A DNA stretch of 46,499 nt. Source: Methylosinus sporium (GTDB taxonomy: Bacteria; Pseudomonadota; Alphaproteobacteria; Rhizobiales; Beijerinckiaceae). Positions within the stretch are counted from its first letter, which is position 1. Each line of letters begins with the position of its first letter. Under the pieces are notes generated by a model that ran no database searches, had not been told where the DNA came from, and saw only the letters and a program-made list of their open reading frames with translations. Shown piece after piece: positions 19,452 to 27,761 of the stretch. Position numbers and translations under genes: made by a program. The stretch is from contig NZ_PUIV01000029.1 in the NCBI RefSeq assembly GCF_003113265.1, forward strand, positions 1 to 46,499, in the 5' to 3' direction.

Positions 19452-19886
19452 TCATGGCGAAGCGCCCGAGCCTCTCGACGGCGCGATTTTGTCGAGCAGG
19501 CGGATCAACTGCTCGATCTCGGCCGCGCTCAGCTCGGAAAAGGCGCTCTGCAAGGCTTCTGCAAGCAGAGGCGCCGCGCGTTCGAGCAGCTCTCTTCCCG
19601 AATCTGTCAGATGATGGCGGATCGCGCGGCCGGGACCGCTCACCCGCTCGACGAGGCCGCGTTTCGCTAATTTGCTCACCAGCTCGCCGACGGATTGATC
19701 GGTCATCAGGCTCGCCTCGGCGAGCGCATGGGTGGATAGGGCCGGATTGGCGCGAATTCGTTCGAGGACGACCCAGAGCGCCATCGTCAGGCCGATGCTC
19801 GCGAGACGTCGGTCGAGAAGCGCGCTCTTTGCGGTTTGCGCGCGCTTCAGCCCGAGCGCCGCCGCCCTCAATCGGTCATCGACCAT
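19452..19886 (-). CDS. MarR-family transcriptional regulator
   Basis: The 144-residue regulator has a MarR winged-helix fold: an N-terminal dimerisation helix (VDDRLRAAALGLKRAQTAK), the recognition region ALSTHALAEASLMTDQSVGELVSKLAKRGLVERV, and the wing with RAIRHHLTDSGRELLERA. The start at 19886 is fixed by a strong AAGGAG ribosome site six bases upstream; an in-frame ATG 24 bases further up has none. It is divergent from the dehydrogenase gene at 19966, and an inverted repeat fills the space between them. That is the classic layout of a MarR repressor controlling itself and its neighbour, with a ligand that is probably a substrate of the dehydrogenase. Confidence 0.88.
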   Translation of the reverse strand: MVDDRLRAAALGLKRAQTAKSALLDRRLASIGLTMALWVVLERIRANPALSTHALAEASLMTDQSVGELVSKLAKRGLVERVSGPGRAIRHHLTDSGRELLERAAPLLAEALQSAFSELSAAEIEQLIRLLDKIAPSRGSGASP

Positions 19887-19894
19887 ATAAGGCT

Positions 19895-19940
19895 CCTTGT
19901 ATAATGACATCGATCGCTATATAAGGGTCATTGTATAAGG
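19895..19940. promoter_or_regulatory. Inverted-repeat operator/promoter between marR-type gene and SDR gene
   Basis: The arms CCTTGTATAATGA (19895-19907) and TCATTGTATAAGG (19928-19940) pair at 11 of 13 positions. The left arm touches the ribosome site of the regulator gene and contains TATAAT-like sequence. The right arm lies 25 bases before the dehydrogenase start. A further TATATAAGGG copy of the arm end lies between them. This is a likely binding site for the MarR protein. Confidence 0.7.
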
Positions 19941-19965
19941 GACCTTTAATTTCGGGAGAGCGCTC

Positions 19966-20727
19966 ATGTCCATCGTCGAGTCCGCCGATTCCACGGGCGA
20001 TACCGCCCGCGTCGCTCTTATAACCGGAGCCACTGCCGGCATGGGGCTCGAATTGGCTCGTCAACTGGCGGCGAAAGGGTTGAAGGTCGTCATCGGCGCG
20101 CGCGACGTCGAGCGCGGCGACTCGATCGCGACGGAACTCCGCGCGGGGGGAGGGGATGTCGTCGCGCTCGCGCTGGACGTCACCGACTCCGCCGGCGTCT
20201 CGCAGGCCGCGATCCGGCTCGCCGGCGAGATCGGCCGGCTCGACGTGTTGATCAACAATGCGGGGATCGCCCGGGACCAGCACAAGCGCCCGACGGAAAC
20301 GACATTGCAGGATTTTCGCGAGACCTATGAGACGAATGTCTTCGGCGTGGCCACGGTGACGAACGCGTTTCTGCCGTTGCTCATGAAGTCGGATGACGGC
20401 CGCATCATAAATCAATCGGCCGCGCTCGGCTCGCACAGCATGACGGCGCGCATGGAGCCGCCGCTGGTGAAGCTCAATTGGCTCGCCTACAACAGCTCGA
20501 AAGCGGCGCTGAATTCGATCACTTTGGAATATGCCAAGCATTTGAGAGAGACCTCGGTCAAAGTCTATGCGACCTCGCCGGGGCAGGTCGCGACCGCACT
20601 CAATGGTTATCGCGCGGGCGGGGTGACGCCGGCGGAGGGCGCCGAAGTCGCCGTGCGTCTCGCGACGCTGGACCCGCCGCCGCCGAGCGGCGGCTTTTGG
20701 GGGCCCGCCGGGCGACTGGACTGGTAG
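19966..20727 (+). CDS. Short-chain dehydrogenase/reductase
   Basis: The 253-residue NAD(P)-dependent oxidoreductase has the classical SDR signature: cofactor loop TGATAGMG (about residues 20-27), ALDVTD, INNAGIA, and the active-site YNSSK preceded by a conserved Ser region (NQSAALGS). The Arg in VVIGARD after the first strand favours NADP(H). The substrate cannot be told; the divergent MarR gene suggests it is induced by a small aromatic or electrophilic compound, which is inference. The ATG at 19966 follows a GGGAG ribosome site. Confidence 0.9.
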   Translation: MSIVESADSTGDTARVALITGATAGMGLELARQLAAKGLKVVIGARDVERGDSIATELRAGGGDVVALALDVTDSAGVSQAAIRLAGEIGRLDVLINNAGIARDQHKRPTETTLQDFRETYETNVFGVATVTNAFLPLLMKSDDGRIINQSAALGSHSMTARMEPPLVKLNWLAYNSSKAALNSITLEYAKHLRETSVKVYATSPGQVATALNGYRAGGVTPAEGAEVAVRLATLDPPPPSGGFWGPAGRLDW

Positions 20728-20851
20728 CGTCGACCCCCTGCGGAAAATTGCTCCCCGCCCCATTGCGCTATATGGAACATCGGAGCTTTCCCTCCGGTCC
20801 CGCGAGCGTCTCATGCCCCATTCCTCCGATCATTCGCCGAGCGAGCGCGGA

Positions 20852-21727
20852 ATGCGTCTGCTCTTCATCGGCGATGTGGTGGGGCGGGCCGGGCGTAAAG
20901 CGATACAGGAGCGGCTGCCGGAGCTGCGCCGTCGCTGGGCGCTCGATTTCATCGTCGTCAATGGCGAGAACGCCGCCGGCGGCTTCGGCATAACCGAGGC
21001 CATTTGCGACGAGATCCTCGCCGCCGGCGCCGATTGTGTGACCACCGGCAATCACGTGTTCGATCAGCGCGAGGCGCTGGTCTTCATCGAGCGCCAGCCG
21101 CGGCTGCTGCGCCCGGTGAATTATCCGCCCGGCACGCCCGGCCGCGGCGCCAATCTCTACACGGCGGAGAACGGCCGCCAGGTGCTCGTGGTGAACGTCC
21201 AGGGCCGCGTCTTCATGGATGCGCTGGACGATCCTTTCGCCGCCATAGAGCGGGAAGTGGGCGCCTGTCCGCTGGGCATGGCTTGCGACGCGCTCATCGT
21301 CGACATACATGCCGAAACGTCCAGCGAGAAAATGGCCATGGGCCATTTCGTCGATGGACGCGCCTCTCTGGTTGTGGGCACGCACACCCATGTGCCGACG
21401 GCGGACGGGCAGATTTTGCCGCATGGCACGGCCTATATGACCGACGCCGGCATGACCGGAGACTATGATTCGGTCATCGGCATGGAGAAGGAGGAGCCGC
21501 TGCGCCGCTTCACGCGCAAAACGCCGGGCGCTCGCTTCGAGCCCGCCCAGGGCGAGGCGACGCTCTGCGGGGTCGCGGTGGAGCTTTCGGCCGACGGCCT
21601 CGCGCGGCGCATCGCCCCGGTGCGGATCGGCGGCCGGCTGGCGCAAGCCGAGCCGGACTTCTGGCAGGAGGAGGACGAGGCCCGGGCAGGGCGGCTCGTC
21701 GAAGCGATCGGAGCGCCAAGGCGATGA
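20852..21727 (+). CDS. TIGR00282-family metallophosphoesterase (YmdB-like)
   Basis: The 291-residue protein matches the YmdB/TIGR00282 phosphodiesterase family, whose Bacillus member hydrolyses cyclic nucleotides and affects mRNA turnover. Metal-binding motifs are in order: LFIGDVVGRAG, VVNGENAAGG, VTTGNHVFD, VDIHAE and GTHTHVPTAD, followed by YMTDAGMTGDYDSVIGM. I place the start at 20852 (MRLLFIGDVV) because family members begin there; an in-frame ATG at 20813 would add 13 polar residues. The stop overlaps the ATG of the next gene by four bases, so the two are co-translated. Confidence 0.9.
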   Translation: MRLLFIGDVVGRAGRKAIQERLPELRRRWALDFIVVNGENAAGGFGITEAICDEILAAGADCVTTGNHVFDQREALVFIERQPRLLRPVNYPPGTPGRGANLYTAENGRQVLVVNVQGRVFMDALDDPFAAIEREVGACPLGMACDALIVDIHAETSSEKMAMGHFVDGRASLVVGTHTHVPTADGQILPHGTAYMTDAGMTGDYDSVIGMEKEEPLRRFTRKTPGARFEPAQGEATLCGVAVELSADGLARRIAPVRIGGRLAQAEPDFWQEEDEARAGRLVEAIGAPRR

Positions 21728-22641
21728 GATGGGATCAGCTCGGCCAGTCCGAAAACATTGAGGATCGTCGCAGCCAGGATTACGCCGACGCCGGCGCGGG
21801 GCCGAGTTTCGGCGGCGGCGGCGGGCTCGGGCTGGGCACGATCGTCATTCTCGGCGTTCTCGCTTATGCGTTCGGCATAAATCCGGCGTTGCTCATCGGC
21901 GGCGCGGAAGTGCTCAGCAATATGCGCGGCGGCGGACAGGTGGCGCAGCAACGGCTGGACCGGCCGACGCGTCAGGCGCCGACCGGCGCGCCGGCGGATC
22001 GCCAGGGGCAGTTCATCTCCGCCGTGCTCGCCGGCAATGAGCGCGTGTGGTCGCAGATTTTGCCGGAGCAGAAGGGCATTCGCTTCACTCCGGCGCGGCT
22101 CGTGCTGTTCAACGGCGTCACCGGCTCGGCCTGCGGCCGCGCGCAATCGGCCATGGGGCCGTTCTATTGCCCGGTCGATCAGAAAATCTATCTCGACACT
22201 TCGTTTTTCCGCGACATGGATCGGCGCTTCGGCGGCGGCGGCGACTTCGCCTACGCCTATGTGATCTCCCATGAGATGGGCCATCACATCGAGAATCTGC
22301 TCGGAATTCTGCCAAAGGTGCAGCGCGCGCAGCAAATGGCGTCGAGCCGCTCCGAATCCAACAATCTCTCTGTGCGCGTCGAACTGATGGCCGATTGCCT
22401 CTCCGGCGTCTGGGCGGCGCACGCCGATCAGAATTGGAAGATTCTCGAAAAGGGCGACATAGAAAAAGCCATCAACACCGCGCAGGCGATCGGCGACGAT
22501 CGTCTCCAGCGTTCGGCGCAGGGCTACGCCGTGCCGGACAGCTTCACGCATGGCTCCTCGGCGCAGCGCGTCGAATGGTTCCAGCGCGGTCTGCAGACCG
22601 GCAAGATAGACGCCTGCAACACATTCACGGCGCAGCGTTGA
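21724..22641 (+). CDS. YpfJ-family neutral zinc metallopeptidase
   Basis: This 305-residue putative metalloprotease shows the family order: N-terminal MRWDQLGQSENIEDRR, a Gly-rich linker with one hydrophobic segment (LGLGTIVILGVLAYAFG), then the zinc-binding HEMGHHIE motif and a downstream Glu in LMADCLSGVWA. A C-terminal DSFTHGSSAQRVEWFQRGLQ block ends the domain. The single helix would tether it to the membrane, with the catalytic domain probably outside. Proteolytic activity has not been clearly shown for the family, to my knowledge. It overlaps the phosphoesterase gene by four bases. Confidence 0.88.
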   Translation: MRWDQLGQSENIEDRRSQDYADAGAGPSFGGGGGLGLGTIVILGVLAYAFGINPALLIGGAEVLSNMRGGGQVAQQRLDRPTRQAPTGAPADRQGQFISAVLAGNERVWSQILPEQKGIRFTPARLVLFNGVTGSACGRAQSAMGPFYCPVDQKIYLDTSFFRDMDRRFGGGGDFAYAYVISHEMGHHIENLLGILPKVQRAQQMASSRSESNNLSVRVELMADCLSGVWAAHADQNWKILEKGDIEKAINTAQAIGDDRLQRSAQGYAVPDSFTHGSSAQRVEWFQRGLQTGKIDACNTFTAQR

Positions 22642-22750
22642 GAGTTTGGATTCTCGATGCGCCGCAGGGGCGCGTTCTGACATCGATCGAATGAACGCCG
22701 TCATTGCGTGCGGCGCCGGAAAGCATCATTTCGAATTGCGGAGTTTTCCT

Positions 22751-24664
22751 ATGCTCGACCAGCTCATTCCCAGAGCGCATTTGTTCGGCAATCCGACCAA
22801 GGCGAGCGCGCGGCTCAGTCCAGACGGACGGAGGCTCGCCTGGCTGCAGCCCGACGCGGGCGTGCTCAATATTTTCGTCGCGCCGCTCGATCGCCTCGAG
22901 GACGCGCGCGTCGTCACCAATGATCGCAAGCGTGGCGTGAGATTCTTCCTCTGGGCCTATGACAGTCGCAGCCTGCTCTATATGCAGGACGAGGGCGGCG
23001 ATGAGAATTTCCACGTCTATGTCGTCGACTGCGAGGGCGGCGCGGCGCGCGATCTCACGCCCTTCGAGGGCGTCGCTGCGCATATCCACAGAACCAGTCG
23101 CAAGCTTCGCGACCGTGTCCTTCTCTCCATCAACCGCCGCGACAAGCGCTTTCATGATCTCCATTCGGCGGACATCGCGACCGGCGAGCTGACGCTCGTC
23201 CAGGAAAATCCGGGCTTCGCAGGCTTCATCCCCGACGATCACTTCATTCCGCGTCTCGCCATTCGCAACAACAAGGACGGGAGCAGAGAGATTTTGCGCC
23301 CGGACGCGGGCCGTAGCGCTTGGACGCCGTGGATTCGCTTCTCCGCGGAAGATTCGGGAACCTCATCGGCGCTCCATCTCGACGTCGCGGCAAAGACCTT
23401 GTTTCTGCGCGACAGCCGCGGGCGCGACAAAGCCGCGCTGGCTCGCGTCGATCTTTCGTCGGGTGAGACGAAGCTCATAGCGGAAAGCGACAAGGCCGAC
23501 ATCGGCCATGTCATCACCGACCGCGACACTTATGATCCGGTCGCCTATAGCGTCGAGCGCGAACGCCTCGAGCATGTCGCGCTCGACGACCGCGTGAAGG
23601 CCGATATAGATTTCTTGAATGGTCGCGACATAGGCGATTGGGGAATCGCCAGCCGAGCCGAGGATGATTCGCTCTGGATCGTCTCGGCGCAGTCCGACAC
23701 GCGCCCGCATGTCGATTATCTCTACGAACGGCGCGCGAAGACCTTACGCATCCTGCACCAGGCGCGGCCGCAGCTCGTCGGCGCGCCGCTGCGTCCGATG
23801 CGGCCGGTGACGATCAAATCGCGCGACGGGCTCGATCTCGTCTGCTATCTCACCTCGCCTCAGGCGGCGGAGGCGAAGGCGCCGCAGCCCATGGCGCTCA
23901 TCGTGCACGGCGGGCCATGGGGGCGCGATTCCTTCGGTTACAATGCGACGCATCAATGGCTCGCCAATCGCGGCTATGTCGCGCTCAGCGTGAATTTCCG
24001 CGCTTCGACCGGATTCGGCAAGGCGTTCGTCAACGCCGGCGATCACGAATGGGGCCGGCGCATGGACGATGATCTCAACGACGCCGTCGATTGGGCGATC
24101 CGCCAGGGGATCGCCGATATGAGCCGCATCGCCATAATGGGCGTCAGCTATGGCGGCTACGCCGCGCTCGTCGGCCTCACGCGCAATCCGCAACGGTACG
24201 CCTGCGGCGTCGCCGTCGTCGGCCCGTCCAATCTCGAGACGCTGCTCGCGACGATCCCGCCCTATTGGGAATCCTCGCGTGCGCAACTGACGAAGGCGCT
24301 CGGCGATCCGGCGACGGAGGAGGGACGCGCGCTGCTGCGCGAGCGCTCGCCGCTCCATGCCGCCGATCGTCTCGCCAAGCCGCTGCTGATCGCGCAGGGC
24401 GCCAATGATCCGCGCGTGAAAAAGGCCGAGGCCGAGCAGATGGTCGCGGCCCTGGAGGCCAAGAAGATTCCCGTCGCCTATCTGCTCTATCCCGATGAGG
24501 GACATGGCTTCGCGCGGCCGGAGAATGCGCTCTCCTATCACGCCGTCGCGGAGAATTTCCTCGCCCGCCATCTCGGCGGCCGCGCCGAGCCGGTGCGGGC
24601 CGAGGAGCTTTCCGCGAGCAGCCTGAAGATCGAGAAGGGCGCGTCGGAGCTGGCGCTGCCGTAG
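22751..24664 (+). CDS. S9-family (prolyl oligopeptidase-type) serine peptidase
   Basis: The 637-residue protein has an N-terminal beta-propeller region (repeats such as PTKASARLSPDGRRLAWLQ, DLHSADIATGELTLV) and a C-terminal alpha/beta-hydrolase domain. The catalytic Ser lies in GVSYGGYAA (about residue 466), Asp in GANDPRV (about 553) and His in PDEGHGF (about 585). The oxyanion motif is HGGPWGRDSFGY. No signal peptide is seen, so it probably acts in the cytoplasm on short peptides or acyl-peptides. The start at 22751 has a GGAG ribosome site seven bases away; in-frame ATGs at 22646 and 22691 lack one. Confidence 0.9.
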   Translation: MLDQLIPRAHLFGNPTKASARLSPDGRRLAWLQPDAGVLNIFVAPLDRLEDARVVTNDRKRGVRFFLWAYDSRSLLYMQDEGGDENFHVYVVDCEGGAARDLTPFEGVAAHIHRTSRKLRDRVLLSINRRDKRFHDLHSADIATGELTLVQENPGFAGFIPDDHFIPRLAIRNNKDGSREILRPDAGRSAWTPWIRFSAEDSGTSSALHLDVAAKTLFLRDSRGRDKAALARVDLSSGETKLIAESDKADIGHVITDRDTYDPVAYSVERERLEHVALDDRVKADIDFLNGRDIGDWGIASRAEDDSLWIVSAQSDTRPHVDYLYERRAKTLRILHQARPQLVGAPLRPMRPVTIKSRDGLDLVCYLTSPQAAEAKAPQPMALIVHGGPWGRDSFGYNATHQWLANRGYVALSVNFRASTGFGKAFVNAGDHEWGRRMDDDLNDAVDWAIRQGIADMSRIAIMGVSYGGYAALVGLTRNPQRYACGVAVVGPSNLETLLATIPPYWESSRAQLTKALGDPATEEGRALLRERSPLHAADRLAKPLLIAQGANDPRVKKAEAEQMVAALEAKKIPVAYLLYPDEGHGFARPENALSYHAVAENFLARHLGGRAEPVRAEELSASSLKIEKGASELALP

Positions 24665-24924
24665 GCTCGCGAGCGTTATCTGCGCAAGCTCGCCGAGCGA
24701 ACCGTCGCTGGCCTGATGATGCACGCCCTCGAAGCCTGCTCGCACATCTTCCCCCTATGGAATGCGCAAACTATTTCAGGGCCTGCAGCTATGATACAAA
24801 TCGAAGTCGGAAACGGCTCCAGACCCGCGTGGGCAGTCGCTCGCTAGGCGGGCGCGCAACTCCATGGATCGCGAACCTGCGGCGGCTGCCGCGTCACTGC
24901 GCAATGCTACAATAGGAGTCGCCT

Positions 24925-25812
24925 GTGATTGGGTTCACCGAACGCAAGTTTTGTCCGACCTGCGGCGCTGGCGTCGCCCGCAGCAATGAACTCACATGCA
25001 TCGCCATCACCAGCGGCGAATTGGCAAGGCATACCCGAGAATTCTACGGCGGCCGTATGAACGTCGACGAACTGGGTATCGATCAGCTCGTTGTCGTGGA
25101 ATGCCAAGAGTGCTCCTTAATATATTGTCGATTCCATCTTGATAGTTCCGGCATGAAATATCTCTACGACGAAGTAATCAGCAGCGAATCGGATTACGAT
25201 CAGGAAACGTTGCGCGCCCGCCCGCTGGTCAGACGTTCTGTTGGTATCATGAACGCGATCGTCGGCGGCCCTAACTCCGCACAGACGAGGGTTCTGGATT
25301 TCGGAGCCGGTCGAGGTATCTGGGCGAGAGAGGCGATCGCTCGAGGCTATCACGTGACGGCCATCGAGCTATCCTCGACACGCATCGACGAGATGAGGAA
25401 CAATGGTATCCTGGCAAAGCCAGATTTTACCGCCGACGACAAGGATTTCGGTTTCGTTTATATGAGTCAAGTATTGGAACACCTTCCAGAGCCGCTCGGG
25501 GTCTTGAAGGACATTGGCGCACGATGTCGGAAGGACGCCGTCGCGTTGGTCGGTGTCCCTAATGGTGGCGGGATGGGGATGAAATTACGCGCCGAAACAC
25601 GTCCGCATATTAGATTAGACCCATATCTAGATCCGTTTGAGCACATAAATTGCTTCTCGGCAAAGTCGATGTCGGAATTGATGCGCCATGCAGGTTTTCG
25701 AAGCGCCCGCCCAACGGACGCGCGAACTCTTTTGGGAGCGATCGTGATCGCTAGCGTCGCAACGCTTTCAAAACTCACAAATGCGCCGGGACGGTTTTTT
25801 GTGAAGACATGA
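24925..25812 (+). CDS. Class I SAM-dependent methyltransferase with N-terminal zinc ribbon
   Basis: The 295-residue protein has an N-terminal metal-binding pair of Cys motifs (CPTCG at residues 12-16 and CQEC near 62). A Rossmann methyltransferase domain follows with VLDFGAGRGIWAREAIARGYHVTAIE, YMSQVLEHLPEP and GVPNGGG. Such Zn-ribbon plus methyltransferase proteins are common in surface-polysaccharide and sugar-modification clusters, but no such cluster is here. The start is a GTG with a TAGGAG ribosome site. Base composition is clearly lower in GC than the neighbours, with AT-ending codons (ATA, AAA, TTA), so it was probably acquired by transfer. The substrate is unknown. Confidence 0.82.
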   Translation: MIGFTERKFCPTCGAGVARSNELTCIAITSGELARHTREFYGGRMNVDELGIDQLVVVECQECSLIYCRFHLDSSGMKYLYDEVISSESDYDQETLRARPLVRRSVGIMNAIVGGPNSAQTRVLDFGAGRGIWAREAIARGYHVTAIELSSTRIDEMRNNGILAKPDFTADDKDFGFVYMSQVLEHLPEPLGVLKDIGARCRKDAVALVGVPNGGGMGMKLRAETRPHIRLDPYLDPFEHINCFSAKSMSELMRHAGFRSARPTDARTLLGAIVIASVATLSKLTNAPGRFFVKT

Positions 25813-25822
25813 TTGAGCTTGA

Positions 25823-25860
25823 TCTAGCGCGCTTTTCGCTCGAACGGAATGCGCTCTAGA
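25823..25860. repeat. Inverted repeat after the methyltransferase gene
   Basis: The arms TCTAGCGCGC and GCGCTCTAGA pair at nine of ten positions around an 18-base centre (TTTTCGCTCGAACGGAAT). This resembles the short palindromic intergenic elements scattered in Hyphomicrobiales genomes. It could also act as a terminator for the methyltransferase gene, though no T run follows. Confidence 0.5.
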
Positions 25861-25959
25861 AGCGACCTGAGCTAGGGAATTGGTGGCCCAGCGAAGGGCT
25901 AGACCAATCGACGTCTCTACGGGTTTTGTTGCGCTACGCTCGGAAATGCGGATGCGCGA

Positions 25960-26490
25960 TCAGATGGCGCGTCGCGCCTTCGTCGTCAGTTCGGTCGCGC
26001 GCAGCTTTTTGGCGAGCGTGGCCAGATCGCCGGCGGCGCCGAAATCCTCGCGCCGCGCGACGAGACCGACCGGCTCGGCGAGCCGCGGCGCGAGCCGCGT
26101 GAGCAATGAATTCGGGGCGGCGCGCAGCACCATGGCGCGGCCCTGCTCGCCATAGGCGAGAGCGTCGCGCAATTCGTCGACGAAGCCGCGCTCGGGGGAA
26201 TGGCCGGCGCGCAGAACCAGCACGTCGGAATAGCGCATCGCCGGCAGCGCGCGGGAGAGGCCGGAGCGCGCATCGACAGCCTCCACCAGACCGCAGCCGG
26301 CCTCCTCGGCGATGAGCCCGAAGCCGGAGTCGGGTGGACCGACCAGAACCGCATCGGCAACGAGGCCGGCGACGCAAGCGTCCACGAGCGAGGCCAATGT
26401 GCGCACGATCGCCTCGCGCTCGGCCGATTCCCGGCCGCGTCCGGGCGTCGCCTGGGGCGTGTCGAATGCGAGGATGACGGCCGAGAGCAT
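25960..26490 (-). CDS. Putative glycosyltransferase/MobA-like nucleotidyltransferase-fold protein
   Basis: The 176-residue protein starts with a hydrophobic strand (LSAVILAFDTPQ), followed by helices and strands typical of a GT-A or MobA-like Rossmann fold (LVDACVAGLVADAVLVGPPDSGF, AEEAGCGLVEA). Next come DVLVLRAGHSPERGFVDEL and a basic C-terminus. The usual DxD motif of family 2 glycosyltransferases is missing, so activity is doubtful. I placed the start at the ATG at 26490; a TTG at 26502 is possible. It is preceded 81 bases upstream by the end of the YkgJ-type gene, on the same strand, so the two may be co-transcribed. Confidence 0.6.
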   Translation of the reverse strand: MLSAVILAFDTPQATPGRGRESAEREAIVRTLASLVDACVAGLVADAVLVGPPDSGFGLIAEEAGCGLVEAVDARSGLSRALPAMRYSDVLVLRAGHSPERGFVDELRDALAYGEQGRAMVLRAAPNSLLTRLAPRLAEPVGLVARREDFGAAGDLATLAKKLRATELTTKARRAI

Positions 26491-26571
26491 GAGCGTCGCC
26501 AATAAGTGGGTGCGCCTATCGTAAGACGCCCATATCCCACATTTTCGCCCCGCACGCCAAATGCCGGCCGC

Positions 26572-27312
26572 TCACGCCCGCAAGGCGTCGAATGTCGCGC
26601 CGATTTCGGCGGCGTCGAAATCCGCTATGGCGGCTGGAAGAAGCGGGTCGTCGCCGTCGATCCAGCGCCGCTCGGCCTCGGCGTCGCCGAGCGCCAGCGC
26701 CACCGCGCCATTGATCTCATAGAGGCGCCAGGCGAGGCCGGCCGAGCGCAGCGACGACATCATCGCATTCTGCACCAGGCTGCGGACCATGAGATGCGGC
26801 GTCGAAACGGCGGTGTCGGCGTCCTGGCCGTTGGTCGCGGCGAGGCAGGCGTTTTTGTCATAGGAGGCGTGGCCGCGGCAGGCGAGCGGCCGCAGCCGAT
26901 AGAGCAGGCAGAGGCCGGCCTCTATATAGGGGCAGGGCTGGCGCAAGGACATTCGCGCGCTCTCCGAGCAGCCATTGGCGAAGGCGTTGATCGCCGCTAT
27001 GCGTCCGGGCAGATCGACGCCGCGCTGCGCCAGCGCGCGCTGATTGGCGTTGACGAAACGCGCGATGAGAAACACTTCCGGCGCTGTGGCGACGACACGC
27101 AGCACGCAGCAGGCGGGACAATCGCCGGCGCAGGCGATGGCCGGCGCGCCCTCGGTCTGAATGGCGAGATTGCCCTCGAAACTGTCGAAGGCCTGGAGAC
27201 AGAGCGCGCCGACGAACTCCGGCCGGGCGCGGCGCTCGCTGATCGTCGCGTCGAAAGCCTGCGCCATAGCGTTGAAGAAAGAGGAGGGGCCGTCGGATTT
27301 TGGGTCGGTCAT
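26572..27312 (-). CDS. YkgJ-family cysteine-cluster protein
   Basis: The 246-residue protein has the Cys-rich CxxxCxxCC pattern (CAGDCPACC) followed by CPYIEAGLCLLYRLRPLACRGH, the signature of the YkgJ/CxxCxxCC family. The family is presumed to bind zinc or an iron-sulfur cluster, and its biochemical role is not established. The C-terminal half is helical and less conserved. The ATG at 27312 lies 181 bases from the divergent small-protein gene at 27494, in an AT-rich promoter region (TATATAAC around 27357). Confidence 0.8.
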   Translation of the reverse strand: MTDPKSDGPSSFFNAMAQAFDATISERRARPEFVGALCLQAFDSFEGNLAIQTEGAPAIACAGDCPACCVLRVVATAPEVFLIARFVNANQRALAQRGVDLPGRIAAINAFANGCSESARMSLRQPCPYIEAGLCLLYRLRPLACRGHASYDKNACLAATNGQDADTAVSTPHLMVRSLVQNAMMSSLRSAGLAWRLYEINGAVALALGDAEAERRWIDGDDPLLPAAIADFDAAEIGATFDALRA

Positions 27313-27493
27313 GGGCGCGCTCGGGTCTCGGCTCTCGTTGGTATTATGTAACCATGATATATAACGATGAGCAAGCCGTCGAACTCCCCCGAAGCCGGCG
27401 GCCGGAGCGCCGGACGCTCGCGACGCCCGGAACTCGCATCCTGCTCGCGCGTTTTCTACCCCTTTGGGGCCGGGCGCGCAAAGGGAGGCCGTG

Positions 27494-27730
27494 ATGGGAC
27501 GAAACGCATCGAAGCTGGCCGCGGCCGCCGCCTTGGCCTTCGGCTTCGCCGGCGCCGCGCGGGCGCATAATGATTTCACCGATCGCGCGGAATATTACGC
27601 CGCCACGCCGCAGGCTCCGGCCTATTACGAGCCGCAGTATTACTATTATTATCCGAGCTATGTGGAGCCGTATTATTCAGGACGGTCGATCTATGTCGCG
27701 CCCCGACGCAGGTGGCGCGACAGGCGATGA
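27494..27730 (+). CDS. Small secreted Tyr-rich protein
   Basis: The 78-residue precursor has a clear signal peptide (SKLAAAAALAFGFAGAARAH, cleavage after ARA). The mature part of about 54 residues is dominated by Tyr and Pro (AEYYAATPQAPAYYEPQYYY, SYVEPYYSG) and ends in a basic RRRWRDRR tail. The ribosome site AGGGAGG is strong. I do not recognise the family. Tyr-rich exported peptides of this kind are common and uncharacterised in Hyphomicrobiales; surface or cell-wall association is only inference. It converges on the glutathione transferase gene. Confidence 0.7.
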   Translation: MGRNASKLAAAAALAFGFAGAARAHNDFTDRAEYYAATPQAPAYYEPQYYYYYPSYVEPYYSGRSIYVAPRRRWRDRR

Positions 27731-27761
27731 TCGAAAATTTGAAGAGCGCGAGGCGCGAGTT

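Noticed and set aside
24791-24847. A tiny frame starting MIQIEVGNGSRPAW that might be a transposase remnant
   Set aside because: Only 18 codons, no ribosome site and no other insertion-sequence features nearby.
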